DNA of 64,000 nt, from contig NZ_JAWUDN010000001.1 in assembly GCF_044430645.1 (NCBI RefSeq), positions 930,001-994,000 of the forward strand. Direction: 5' to 3'. Made by a program: the position numbers and the translations under genes. The notes under the pieces were generated by a model that was not told the origin of the DNA, made no database searches, and was given only the letters and a program-made list of their open reading frames with translations. This document shows, in pieces, positions 9,060-16,662 of the stretch (positions are counted from its first letter, which is position 1; every line of letters begins with the position of its first letter). The stretch comes from Ewingella allii (GTDB lineage: Bacteria > Pseudomonadota > Gammaproteobacteria > Enterobacterales > Enterobacteriaceae).

Positions 9060-9263
9060 ATGAGTGATTCATGGGAAGAAGAGCGTTCTGCATTCATAGC
9101 TGGTGAGATTGGCGGTGCGGTGATTGAGCTGGTAGCCGAGGGCGTTGTGATTGACCGGGATACCATCGTCGAAAGGCTGGAGGATAAGCGCAAGAGCGTG
9201 GGTAACACCATTCACAAAGGGATCTTGCGCGGTGCTGCTGAGTTTGTGGGCAAAGGGCGGTAG
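9060..9263 (+). CDS. Small acidic protein, possibly AriR/YmgB-like
   Basis: A 67-residue frame beginning MSDSWEEERSAF, with a weak ribosome binding site (GGGTG). The helical pattern 'IAGEIGGAVIELVAEG..I.RDTIVERLE' followed by a second amphipathic helix ending GILRGAAEFVG resembles the YmgB/AriR connector proteins that influence biofilm formation and acid resistance in E. coli. The resemblance is by eye and weak. It lies alone between the prophage recombinase and a leftward gene. Overlapping frames on the other strand were judged shadows, because this frame has a start, a ribosome binding site and a sensible amphipathic composition. Confidence 0.5.
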   Translation: MSDSWEEERSAFIAGEIGGAVIELVAEGVVIDRDTIVERLEDKRKSVGNTIHKGILRGAAEFVGKGR

Positions 9264-9481
9264 ATTGGGCAATAGATGAAAAAAACCTTAGCTGGTGGCA
9301 GAGGTTCTTTTAACAGAAAGGGCTGCGTATCTGTTACGTATCCTATTCTTTCTAGAAGTTGTGAGTGCTTGGTCCTAACCGTGCTCATGAATTACTGGTT
9401 TTAATGAGCTCGTCCTGCCACAGTCCTATCTAAATTGGTGAGGCTGAAGAGATTTTAACCCTCTGAAATTAATCAGATAAA

Positions 9482-10522
9482 TTAGTAAAGAAATAAACCC
9501 AAGTGTTTAATGATATCTCTACGATGAGTGAATATGGAATCAGTAAACCCTCTAATATAATTAGCTATAAATTCGTCATTTTTGCTAACACCTTTCCAAG
9601 AAAAAGGAACCTTTGGGTTAAAGAGGCTCTCTGCAAATGTAATATGTGTCAATGCAAGGAATATTCTTACAAAATTTGAAGGTTCATTAAAATTATTATT
9701 TAAAAGGTGAAGGGTTAAATGTCTATTGAAACTTCCTGAGTTAACTCCGTGAGTGGGCTTATATATTACATTCTTGAAAAATGATCTAGTACAATTTAGA
9801 ACGTCACATTGTGGGTTTATATGCGTGAAAAAATTAATCTCAGTCTCTACGTCATACCCTTTTCCAGGGTGCCAATCATAATCACCTAACTGTTGGGTCC
9901 CCCAGTTAATTAAAAGATTCCTAAGCCCTTTTTCAAAAATTTCCGCATTGGTATTTGTATCATCACTACCAGTAAATTTGACTAAAAGATTACGGAGCCC
10001 CCCTTCAAAAACAGGGAAAAGTGACATTATTGCAATATGGTCGTACCCTGAATAGAATGCTTCAATAGCTTCAAATATAATGGTTTTATACGGTGAAAAA
10101 GATTCGCTTGGTTGAAAGTATTGATTAAAATAGGCGATCGCAATTTCTATAGAAAAGTTATTAAATAACCATTCATTAGCGTTCTTAATTGGGTTATTGC
10201 TATTCGATATTTTATGAATTTCTGAAGATAAATTTCCCTCCCCAATATAAAGAGGGAGTGCTATACCGAAGGGGTTGGAACGCTCTTGAATAAGCAGGCT
10301 TCTGCCCCAATGTTTATTTAAGTATGAAATAGGCCGTTCTGAGAGAAAGAATTTCATACCTTCAACACTTACAGTAAATCCACCATGACATAAATCACTT
10401 TTTTCGACAGTTACATTTATTCCATGTCGTCCTGAAAATTGCTTTAAAATATCTTCTTCATTGACTATGGAGAATGTGGAAATTTTTTTAAGTATTCGCG
10501 AATAAATAGCCATGTTCGACAT
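9482..10522 (-). CDS. Orphan protein with a HEPN-type R-x4-H motif
   Basis: A 346-residue protein that I do not recognise by name. The ATG at 10522 is chosen because GGAG lies five bases upstream; a TTG start 33 bases earlier is less likely. The C-terminal half holds a helical segment (YDHIAIMSLFPVFEGGLRNLL) and then NRHLTLH at about residues 266-272. This fits the R-(N/D/H)-x3-H signature of HEPN domains, many of which are RNases in defence and toxin systems, and the 'E..LR ... NRHxxxH' spacing seen in DUF4209-like proteins. The assignment is inference. The gene is AT-rich, sits just downstream of a tyrosine integrase on the same strand, and has no obvious partner such as an MNT nucleotidyltransferase antitoxin. 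Confidence 0.75.
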   Translation of the reverse strand: MSNMAIYSRILKKISTFSIVNEEDILKQFSGRHGINVTVEKSDLCHGGFTVSVEGMKFFLSERPISYLNKHWGRSLLIQERSNPFGIALPLYIGEGNLSSEIHKISNSNNPIKNANEWLFNNFSIEIAIAYFNQYFQPSESFSPYKTIIFEAIEAFYSGYDHIAIMSLFPVFEGGLRNLLVKFTGSDDTNTNAEIFEKGLRNLLINWGTQQLGDYDWHPGKGYDVETEINFFTHINPQCDVLNCTRSFFKNVIYKPTHGVNSGSFNRHLTLHLLNNNFNEPSNFVRIFLALTHITFAESLFNPKVPFSWKGVSKNDEFIANYIRGFTDSIFTHRRDIIKHLGLFLY

Positions 10523-10572
10523 AGTAACTCCATGATAGCGAGATTCGAGTTTCAAATTTAATTTTAAATAGA

Positions 10573-11661
10573 TTAGCTGGAAGATTTTAGCTTTAGTAGT
10601 TCAAATTTATCATGAAGTGTTTGTGGGAATATCTCACGGTATACCTTCCATAAGATATCCAGTGACTTATGCCCAGTTACTTGAGCCACTTCTTCTAAAC
10701 TAAACCCTGCTTCAAACAATCGACTGGCACCTTCTCGGCGCAGGTCATGGTAGTGAAGGTCTTGAATGCCTAGTTCATTGGTGACCTGACGAAACGTTTG
10801 AGTTAGAGAACGTTCCTTAAAGGGAAACACACAATCACCTTTCTCTGGTTGGCTTTCCAGTATTTCCCATGCCTGACCAAGAAGAGGGACAATCATGTGA
10901 TTGCCCTGTTTTTTGCGCGGGTCTTTCCGGTCACGAACCAGAACCGCCCGATTCTTTTTATCAACATCGGACCACTGTATTCTGGTAACTTCTCCTATCC
11001 TCATGCAGGAAAGAACAGAGAACATCAAAATGTCAGCGAATGGTGCTCCCGAATAGGACGTAGCTGTTTTTTCCTTTAACCGTTCAATAATCCTATCTAG
11101 CTCAATACCCGTAGGTCTTCGGTTCCGAGTCTTGCCCGTTCCAATGATCCCCATCTGCCGCATTGTTTCTCTAGCGGTGATAAAAGCCTCGTAATCGATA
11201 GAGATGTCGAAAAGTGGTTTTGCTGAGCTGAGAGCCTTGCCAATATAATTTATGTCATGAGCGGCAGTAGAGGGTTGAACGGTTGTCCGTCTCATAACTG
11301 CATGGTCAATATACGAGCTCGTTGTAAGTTCATTTAAAGGTGTTGTCGCGATGTGCGTCCTGAGTACCAAGTTAAGGGTTTCTCTTTTTGAGCGTCCAAA
11401 TTTCACATGCGGATGATCCATATACTTTTGAATCAACTCACCTAAGGTTAGAGTTTTTGCGGCTGATTTAGCGGGCAGGGGTAATCCATTCTGTTCAATG
11501 TCAGCGACGCGATTGACGCCCCAGGCTTTGGCTAAACTTTGTTTAGCGAAGGTTTTACGCTCACGATGGATATATTTTCCATCTTGTTTAACACCGACGG
11601 TGCAACGGTATCTAACATCACCCGCGGAGGTGAGTCTCTTTTCAATACTGTAATAGGCCAT
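10573..11661 (-). CDS. Tyrosine site-specific integrase
   Basis: A 362-residue phage-type integrase with N-terminal arm-binding, SAM-like core-binding and C-terminal catalytic domains. All catalytic residues are visible: Arg221 (CMRIGE), Lys246 (VRDRK), His305-x2-Arg308 (HDLRR), His331 (TGHKS) and nucleophile Tyr341 (WKVYRE). The ATG at 11661 is preferred over an upstream TTG because GAGG is correctly spaced. It belongs to a second integrative element distinct from the serine-recombinase prophage. Its direction, away from the cmoB side, suggests att sites either left of the HEPN-like gene or in the repeat-rich region immediately upstream. Confidence 0.93.
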   Translation of the reverse strand: MAYYSIEKRLTSAGDVRYRCTVGVKQDGKYIHRERKTFAKQSLAKAWGVNRVADIEQNGLPLPAKSAAKTLTLGELIQKYMDHPHVKFGRSKRETLNLVLRTHIATTPLNELTTSSYIDHAVMRRTTVQPSTAAHDINYIGKALSSAKPLFDISIDYEAFITARETMRQMGIIGTGKTRNRRPTGIELDRIIERLKEKTATSYSGAPFADILMFSVLSCMRIGEVTRIQWSDVDKKNRAVLVRDRKDPRKKQGNHMIVPLLGQAWEILESQPEKGDCVFPFKERSLTQTFRQVTNELGIQDLHYHDLRREGASRLFEAGFSLEEVAQVTGHKSLDILWKVYREIFPQTLHDKFELLKLKSSS

Positions 11662-11676
11662 GCTCAACTGCCTCAG

Positions 11677-11761
11677 GGGGTGCTGTACGGGGTGCTGAGT
11701 AGGGTAAAATAGCTTAAAATGGGTCTAAAATCGATATAAATATACAGTATGAATATACAGT
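11677..11761. repeat. Short tandem repeats in front of the integrase gene
   Basis: GGGGTGCTG occurs twice (11677-11685 and 11689-11697), 12 bases apart. Further out, a 13-bp unit is tandemly repeated with one change (ATAAATATACAGT at 11736-11748, ATGAATATACAGT at 11749-11761). Directly repeated boxes next to an integrase gene are typical of arm-type integrase or excisionase sites, or of repressor operators. Which applies here cannot be decided by eye. Confidence 0.5.
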
Positions 11762-11817
11762 TATATTCATAACTACATGTTTATTAATAAGAATATAATC
11801 TTGAGTTATCTGCCTCA

Positions 11818-11845
11818 CCCGTCATTTTGGCGGGGCTTTTTTTAT
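11818..11845 (+). terminator. Rightward terminator without an obvious upstream gene
   Basis: CCCGTC pairs with GGCGGG (11829-11834) around an ATTTT loop and is followed by a T-run at 11837-11843. No plus-strand gene precedes it, since the integrase points the other way. It may be the remnant of a gene or small RNA into which the element inserted. The rest of 11846-12118 holds no gene I can support, apart from a perfect TGGGAA...TTCCCA hairpin at 12061-12080 just ahead of the next gene. Confidence 0.7.
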
Positions 11846-12118
11846 TTATACCAGCCACTTTTGTACTGTTAAAACAGCTCCTTCCTTTTCTTTTATTGCC
11901 TGCCTAATGATCGGTCATATCATTAAAATGAATCATTCTCGGTATTCCCTCCCGGTAACTTGCCCGAAAATTTGGGATAGAGACCTACTTTGTCAGTGCC
12001 ATTTTTTGTTTAAATCATTAGATTTATTTACAATATCTTAACGTTGTTCTAGAAATGCCATGGGAAGGAACGAGTTCCCACTCATTAGCTCAATGATTGT
12101 TTCGATGGAGGGAATGGA

Positions 12119-13123
12119 ATGTCGCGCAATCTGGCACCTGCATACTGTGTTATCCAACAACCTGGTACTCTTGATTTTCAGGCTAGGCTCCTTTTTCGTG
12201 ACAGCAATTCAGAAGCTGCTCGTCTTTTCATGCAAAATAACTCAGACACGCCTTGGCTGAATCCAGGGCAGATTGTGATCGTAGCGGACCCTGCTTCTTC
12301 TCAAACCATGCACATGCTCAGTGCTCTGCGGCAGGCAAAACAACAAACTAACAATGCTTTTGTTGGTGTTAGTTCTGACGACGCTAGTTTTATGCAAAAA
12401 CACTACGGGCTTATTGCTGCACTTACTACCGCGGGTGATAAAGTTTTCGGTACCATTGGGGACGTTGGCGAAAGATACTTTTCAGAGATAGAAAATACTC
12501 TCAAAAAGATTGAAACCACCTACCAAAACCAATTTCGTACTCAGGGAACACTAATAAGTCAGCAATTTTTTGTAGAACGCAATCAACTCTTCAATCAATT
12601 AAAAGAGCTAGTGAACAAACCCTTATTGAAATCTTTAAGCCGCTATGCCGTCAAATTTAAACCTTATGAAGACATGCGTAGAGCGTTGAATCTTTCCAGC
12701 CGTTCCATAGTGCATGATTGGTCAACCGTTGGACTCGGAGGAATACCGGGCTATTCAAGTTATGTAGGGAATGCAGCTAAAGCTGCAAAATTTTTGAAAT
12801 CAGGGGGCTATATAGGTATAGGCTTTGCTTTTGCGGGCACAACTAACGATGTCGTCAATGCTTGTACTAAGGGGCGTGAAAGTGAATGCAAAAAAACAGC
12901 TTTCAAAGAGTATGGTAAATTTGGCGCATCAACATTGACTGGTGTCGGAGCTGGTGCAGTCGGTTCCGTCGCGGGCGTGGGAGTATGCGCTGCAATTGGC
13001 ATAGCAACAGCAGGAGCTGGCGCAGTTGTATGTGCGGCTGTTGGCTCGATAGCTGCTGGTTATCTTGGGGCTAAAGCCAGTGACTCTGTAATGGATACGA
13101 TTTATGAATACATGGGAATTTGA
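12119..13123 (+). CDS. Putative LysM-like / glycine-zipper effector-type protein
   Basis: A 334-residue protein with an excellent ribosome binding site (GGAGGG, six-base spacing). The first 55 residues look LysM-like: 'QPGTLDFQARLLF' then 'WLNPGQIVIVADP'. Residues about 110-190 are helical and probably coiled. The C-terminal 60 residues (from about 275) form a Gly/Ala-rich hydrophobic glycine zipper (GVGAGAVGSVAGVGV and onward), suited to membrane insertion. There is no signal peptide. The order of LysM-like head, helical body and glycine-zipper tail, plus a tightly linked two-helix membrane protein, resembles antibacterial effectors delivered by type VI secretion or related machines. No secretion genes are nearby, so this remains inference. 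Confidence 0.8.
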   Translation: MSRNLAPAYCVIQQPGTLDFQARLLFRDSNSEAARLFMQNNSDTPWLNPGQIVIVADPASSQTMHMLSALRQAKQQTNNAFVGVSSDDASFMQKHYGLIAALTTAGDKVFGTIGDVGERYFSEIENTLKKIETTYQNQFRTQGTLISQQFFVERNQLFNQLKELVNKPLLKSLSRYAVKFKPYEDMRRALNLSSRSIVHDWSTVGLGGIPGYSSYVGNAAKAAKFLKSGGYIGIGFAFAGTTNDVVNACTKGRESECKKTAFKEYGKFGASTLTGVGAGAVGSVAGVGVCAAIGIATAGAGAVVCAAVGSIAAGYLGAKASDSVMDTIYEYMGI

Positions 13124-13126
13124 AGA

Positions 13127-13510
13127 GTGAAGTCTGCCATCTTGATCCTAATTATAGTGCCTTCGGTTTGCCTGCTGGTGAGCGTTCTGCTGTATCTCAT
13201 CAATAGAGGCAGATACAACAATTTGATTTCTGACTTTCAAAATAACCATAGCTTACCCGCACCTTACTCATTGCATTGCAACATGGGTTACTTGGGGTCG
13301 CCACTCATGACCTATTTTTTTGTACGGTTAAAAGAGAGAAAAAAGATCTTTTTTATCGAGAAGAACAGCCAAGCCTACAATTTCCCGGTCGAAGGTGAGA
13401 ATTATGCTGCGATAAATAAACTCAAACCACTCTACTACTCATTTTTAATTGGTTTTGTTTGTTGTCTGCTGCTTGGAATGATCGCGCTGCTTATTCGAAC
13501 TTCTTCATAA
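13127..13510 (+). CDS. Two-helix membrane protein, possible immunity partner
   Basis: A 127-residue protein starting with GTG three bases after the preceding stop, so translation is probably coupled. It has a hydrophobic helix at residues 3-24 (ILILIIVPSVCLLVSVLLYL), a charged loop of about 75 residues, and a second hydrophobic helix at about 101-122. Short inner-membrane proteins encoded directly behind a pore-forming effector are commonly its immunity protein. I know of no named family for it. The assignment rests on coupling and topology alone. Confidence 0.7.
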   Translation: MKSAILILIIVPSVCLLVSVLLYLINRGRYNNLISDFQNNHSLPAPYSLHCNMGYLGSPLMTYFFVRLKERKKIFFIEKNSQAYNFPVEGENYAAINKLKPLYYSFLIGFVCCLLLGMIALLIRTSS

Positions 13511-13890
13511 AGTAATAAATCAAAATCGCTTTAACCATGAATTGGCGGGGCTTTTTATCTCGCCATTAGGACATTAAAAAGTCCAACGTTTGCGGTTTCT
13601 AACTCAAGTTCCAAACTATCAAGCAGACCATTTTCCATACAGTAAAGCCTCGAAGATAACCGCGAATTCCATGCAGCTGATAACATCCTCAGTTCCTGCT
13701 AGTTAAGGTTTGCTTTCTCAATGCCTCCACTCGTAATCCCACCCGCTCAGCTTTCAATCATAAGCACAATTTAACCATAAGATCTTTAAGTGCGTTTTCT
13801 CTTAAGCCCTATCGCTATTTTTCGCGGCATTGGCTATCTTTATAGAACTGGATTTTTCACTTCGCGGAGATTGCAATAGGCATAGTCCTA

Positions 13891-14118
13891 ATGCACAACA
13901 ATATGCCGGATATGCAAATTTATTGCGAAAACTGTGGGTCAGATAGATTTACAGTGAGCAAAACCAAACCGATGGATTTGGCGGTAAAAGCGCTGATTTG
14001 TCGCGCCTGTGGGACACCCACTCGGGCTGACACTATCGTGGTGTACACCGAGCATACCTGGATAAGCCAGACTCCGATTAATGAAGTGGATGAGGATTTC
14101 TCAAGGCAATCGATGTAG
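13891..14118 (+). CDS. Small zinc-ribbon protein of unknown function
   Basis: A 75-residue protein with a four-cysteine ribbon: Cys12-x2-Cys15 and Cys37-x2-Cys40 (CENCGSDRF and CRACGTPT). Prophages and islands often encode such small zinc-binding proteins; the function is not known to me. Start choice is uncertain: ATGs at 13891, 13903 and 13912 are all possible, with only a weak AGG ahead of the first. A bidirectional terminator follows, and then the conserved chromosome begins with cmoB on the other strand. Confidence 0.65.
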   Translation: MHNNMPDMQIYCENCGSDRFTVSKTKPMDLAVKALICRACGTPTRADTIVVYTEHTWISQTPINEVDEDFSRQSM

Positions 14119-14144
14119 CGCTGCGACAGGGTTTTTAACATGCA

Positions 14145-14173
14145 AAAATGGCGGATAAGACCGCCATTTTTTA
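14145..14173. terminator. Bidirectional terminator between the zinc-ribbon gene and cmoB
   Basis: AAAATGGCGG and CCGCCATTTT form a ten-base stem around ATAAGA, with A- and T-runs on the two sides. It can end both the rightward zinc-ribbon transcript and the leftward cmoAB transcript. Confidence 0.85.
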
Positions 14174-14213
14174 TGCCTGCTCTTGGCCATTTTCGGCCTG
14201 TTTCACCGCCGCA

Positions 14214-15185
14214 CTAGGGCTTGTTGGCGATCAGCAGGGCGCGCCTTGGAGCCGGATAGCCTTCGATGGTTTTGGTCGGATCCTTAGGATCAAGGAATTC
14301 AGCCAGGGACTCGCTGGTCATCCACGGCGTGCGGCGCTGTTCGTCAAGCGTAGTCACGCTGACATCGGCAATACGCACGTTCACAAACCCACATTTGATT
14401 AACCAGCCTTTCAACGCCTCAGCAGAAGGAATGAAATAGATATTGTTCATCTGGGCATAACGGTCACCAGGCACCAGCACTTGCTGGCTATCGCCTTCCA
14501 CTACCAGCGTTTCCAGCACCAGTTCGCCACCATTCACCAGCTGGTTTTTCAGCTGATATAAATGGTCCAGCGGCGAGCGGCGGTGATAAAGCACGCCCAT
14601 TGAGAAGACGGTGTCGAAGGCGTTCAGCTCTGGCAACTGCTCAATACCCAGCGGCAGAAGATGGGCGCGCTGGTCGCCGCCCAGCAGTTTACGCACGGCT
14701 TCGAACTGGCAGAGGAACAGCTGCATTGGGTCGATGCCCACCGCCAGATGAGCGCCCGCGCCAATCATGCGCCACATGTGATAGCCACTGCCACAGCCGA
14801 CATCCAGAATAGTGCGGCCGGCCAGCGAGGAGATATGCGGCAAGACGCGGTCCCACTTCCAGTCTGAACGCCATTCGGTGTCGATTTCCACGTCATACAG
14901 GGAAAACGGCCCTTTACGCCATGGCATCAGGTTGCGCAGCAGGTTTTCAATCCCTTCGCGCTGGCCCTGAGGCAGAGGTTCCAGCATGTTGGCCGTCACG
15001 TTGTGCAGCAGGTCGAGTTTCTCTGGCTGCAACAGCGGCAGGCGATCCACCGCGTTGAACCACATCTTAAATTTGCCGTGCAACGACTCTTTTTGCCACG
15101 CGGTCAGCTGGGATGGCAGGGTGTTCAGCCACGGGCTGAGCGGGCCTTTAGCGATGCGCTGATAGAAGTCACCAAACTCAATCAT
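14214..15185 (-). CDS. cmoB: CmoB, tRNA U34 carboxymethyltransferase
   Basis: A 323-residue protein, the E. coli CmoB length. It transfers the carboxymethyl group of carboxy-S-adenosylmethionine to 5-hydroxyuridine 34, making cmo5U in tRNAs that read four-codon boxes. The SAM-type Rossmann motif (ILDVGCGSGYHMWRM) and the downstream GVLYHRRSPLDHL match the family. Its start overlaps the cmoA stop by four bases (ATGA), the usual arrangement. The next gene toward the left is accessory DNA, so the mobile region abuts the 3' end of cmoB. Confidence 0.96.
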   Translation of the reverse strand: MIEFGDFYQRIAKGPLSPWLNTLPSQLTAWQKESLHGKFKMWFNAVDRLPLLQPEKLDLLHNVTANMLEPLPQGQREGIENLLRNLMPWRKGPFSLYDVEIDTEWRSDWKWDRVLPHISSLAGRTILDVGCGSGYHMWRMIGAGAHLAVGIDPMQLFLCQFEAVRKLLGGDQRAHLLPLGIEQLPELNAFDTVFSMGVLYHRRSPLDHLYQLKNQLVNGGELVLETLVVEGDSQQVLVPGDRYAQMNNIYFIPSAEALKGWLIKCGFVNVRIADVSVTTLDEQRRTPWMTSESLAEFLDPKDPTKTIEGYPAPRRALLIANKP

Positions 15186-15925
15186 TCGGCGTCTCCCGCT
15201 TTCAGAGCAATCAGCGAGCCGAAGTTAAAGCACTGGAACCACACTTCTGAGTGCTCGAAACCGGCCTGCTTCAGACGTGCTTTGTGGGTTTCCACCGAGT
15301 CGGTGAGCATGACGTTTTCCAGCATGCTGCGCTTTTGGCTGATTTCCAGCTCGCTATAGCCGTTGGCGCGCTTGAAGTCGTGGTGCATGTTGAACAGCAA
15401 TTCGCCGACGTCTTGATCTTCGAAACTGAATTTTTCGGACAGCACTAGGGCCGCGCCCGGGCGCATGCCCTGATACACCTGATTCAACAGGCGCTGGCGA
15501 TCCGCAGGCTCTAAGAATTGCAGCGTGAAGTTGAGCACCACCATCGAGGCATTGCTTAGCTCGACGTCGAGAATGTCGGCTTCAATCACGCTGACCGGCG
15601 TCTCGGCGCGGAAGGCGTCGATGTGGCGGCGGCAGCGTTCAACCATGGCGGGGGAGTTGTCGACAGCAATAATTTCGCAGCCCGCGACTTTAATATTACG
15701 ACGCATCGACAGCGTGGCGGCACCCAAGGAGCAGCCAAGGTCATAGACGCGTGAGTCAGGCTGCACGAAGCGTTCGGCCAGCATGCCAATCATCGAAATA
15801 ATATTTGAATAACCCGGAACGGAGCGTTGGATCATGTCGGGGAAAACTTCTGCGACACGTTCATCAAATGTCCAATCGCCGAGTTTGTCTATCGGTGCCG
15901 AAAAAAGAGTATCTTGCTTAGCCAT
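15182..15925 (-). CDS. cmoA: CmoA, carboxy-SAM synthase
   Basis: A 247-residue SAM-dependent enzyme that converts prephenate and SAM into carboxy-SAM, the donor used by CmoB. The glycine motif (VYDLGCSLGAATLSM) and the acidic ribose-binding position (EIIAVDNS) are clear, and the length matches E. coli (247). The ribosome binding site is weak, but the N-terminus fits the family. A GC-rich hairpin (GGGGAGG/CCTCCCC, 16034-16055) lies between yecN and this gene and lacks a T-run. Confidence 0.96.
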   Translation of the reverse strand: MAKQDTLFSAPIDKLGDWTFDERVAEVFPDMIQRSVPGYSNIISMIGMLAERFVQPDSRVYDLGCSLGAATLSMRRNIKVAGCEIIAVDNSPAMVERCRRHIDAFRAETPVSVIEADILDVELSNASMVVLNFTLQFLEPADRQRLLNQVYQGMRPGAALVLSEKFSFEDQDVGELLFNMHHDFKRANGYSELEISQKRSMLENVMLTDSVETHKARLKQAGFEHSEVWFQCFNFGSLIALKAGDAE

Positions 15926-16095
15926 AGTACGAAGTCAGACCAAAGATTGAGGGAGCGTAATTTTGAGGGCAGATTTTAGCAGAGTACGCGTAAGGCAGAT
16001 ACCGGTAAAATAGGCGTATTGCTCAGGCGGGGCGGGGAGGCAGAGGTTCCTCCCCGTAAATGCTGGCTACGGAAAACCGTTATGGAGAGAAACCA

Positions 16096-16494
16096 CTACC
16101 AGCGAATATTGAGAAACTGCGACCAGGGTAGATAAAAGGTATTCACTCCTACCATGAGGAGTAAAGCGATATAGGTCGCGGCCATGCCGTTGCGACGCCA
16201 ACCGAATTCCCGATTTTTTAACCCATAGTAATGACAAAGACGGCCCGCAATTAGCATCAATCCACAGACGTGAACCATCCAGGCTTCGGCACCGTTCATC
16301 TCCATCATGACTAATAACAAGCAGCCAATCGGCAGATATTCAACGGCGTTGCCGTGTACCCGGATCGCGGTCTGGAGTTCATAGGAGCCGCCGTCGCCGG
16401 TGGAAATGCGGTATTGCGTGCGTAAACGAACCACGTCGAATGACAATTTAAGCAGCAGCACTGCGGCGAGCACGACATATAACGCGCTGATCAT
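16096..16494 (-). CDS. yecN: YecN, MAPEG-family membrane protein
   Basis: A 132-residue integral membrane protein of the MAPEG fold, with four predicted helices (about 3-20, 55-75, 78-95 and 107-125). The family signature is in the segment VRLRTQYRISTGDGG...AIRVHGNAVEYLP. Eukaryotic relatives are glutathione S-transferases and leukotriene enzymes; the bacterial substrate is unknown. A GAGG ribosome binding site precedes the ATG. The order yecD-yecE-yecN-cmoA-cmoB is that of E. coli. Confidence 0.9.
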   Translation of the reverse strand: MISALYVVLAAVLLLKLSFDVVRLRTQYRISTGDGGSYELQTAIRVHGNAVEYLPIGCLLLVMMEMNGAEAWMVHVCGLMLIAGRLCHYYGLKNREFGWRRNGMAATYIALLLMVGVNTFYLPWSQFLNIRW

Positions 16495-16662
16495 TTTACA
16501 ACCTCGATATTACAGAGTTGGCTTGGGGACTAAGGCAAATAATCCGCAGAAGCCACTGACAATTTTCGAAGCAATGATAACGAGGTAACATTTCAGTGTC
16601 TTGATGAATAACGCAAATCGCTAAAAAAACGCATTAATAGAACAGCTCACTGGTGTCGCGAT

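Larger units (their letters stand above)
11827..13556. repeat. 15-bp direct repeat bracketing the effector-like module
   Basis: TTGGCGGGGCTTTTT occurs at 11827-11841 and again at 13542-13556, on either side of the two-gene module. Both copies are the right half of terminator-like structures; the second pairs TGGCG with CGCCA across a 12-base loop. It may mark a cassette boundary or simply be two similar terminators. Between 13557 and 13890 I see no gene. Confidence 0.5.

Noticed and set aside
9011..9272. Leftward frames of 66-67 codons overlapping the small plus-strand gene
   Set aside because: They are Ser/Leu/Pro-rich mirror frames without a ribosome binding site; the plus-strand frame has a more natural composition.
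11736..11775. LexA box upstream of the tyrosine integrase
   Set aside because: ATACAGT half-sites are present, but they are direct repeats with no CTGT partner at N8 spacing.
8859..12118. tRNA gene or tRNA fragment as integration site
   Set aside because: No cloverleaf or tRNA 3' end was recognised in the intergenic sequence on either strand.
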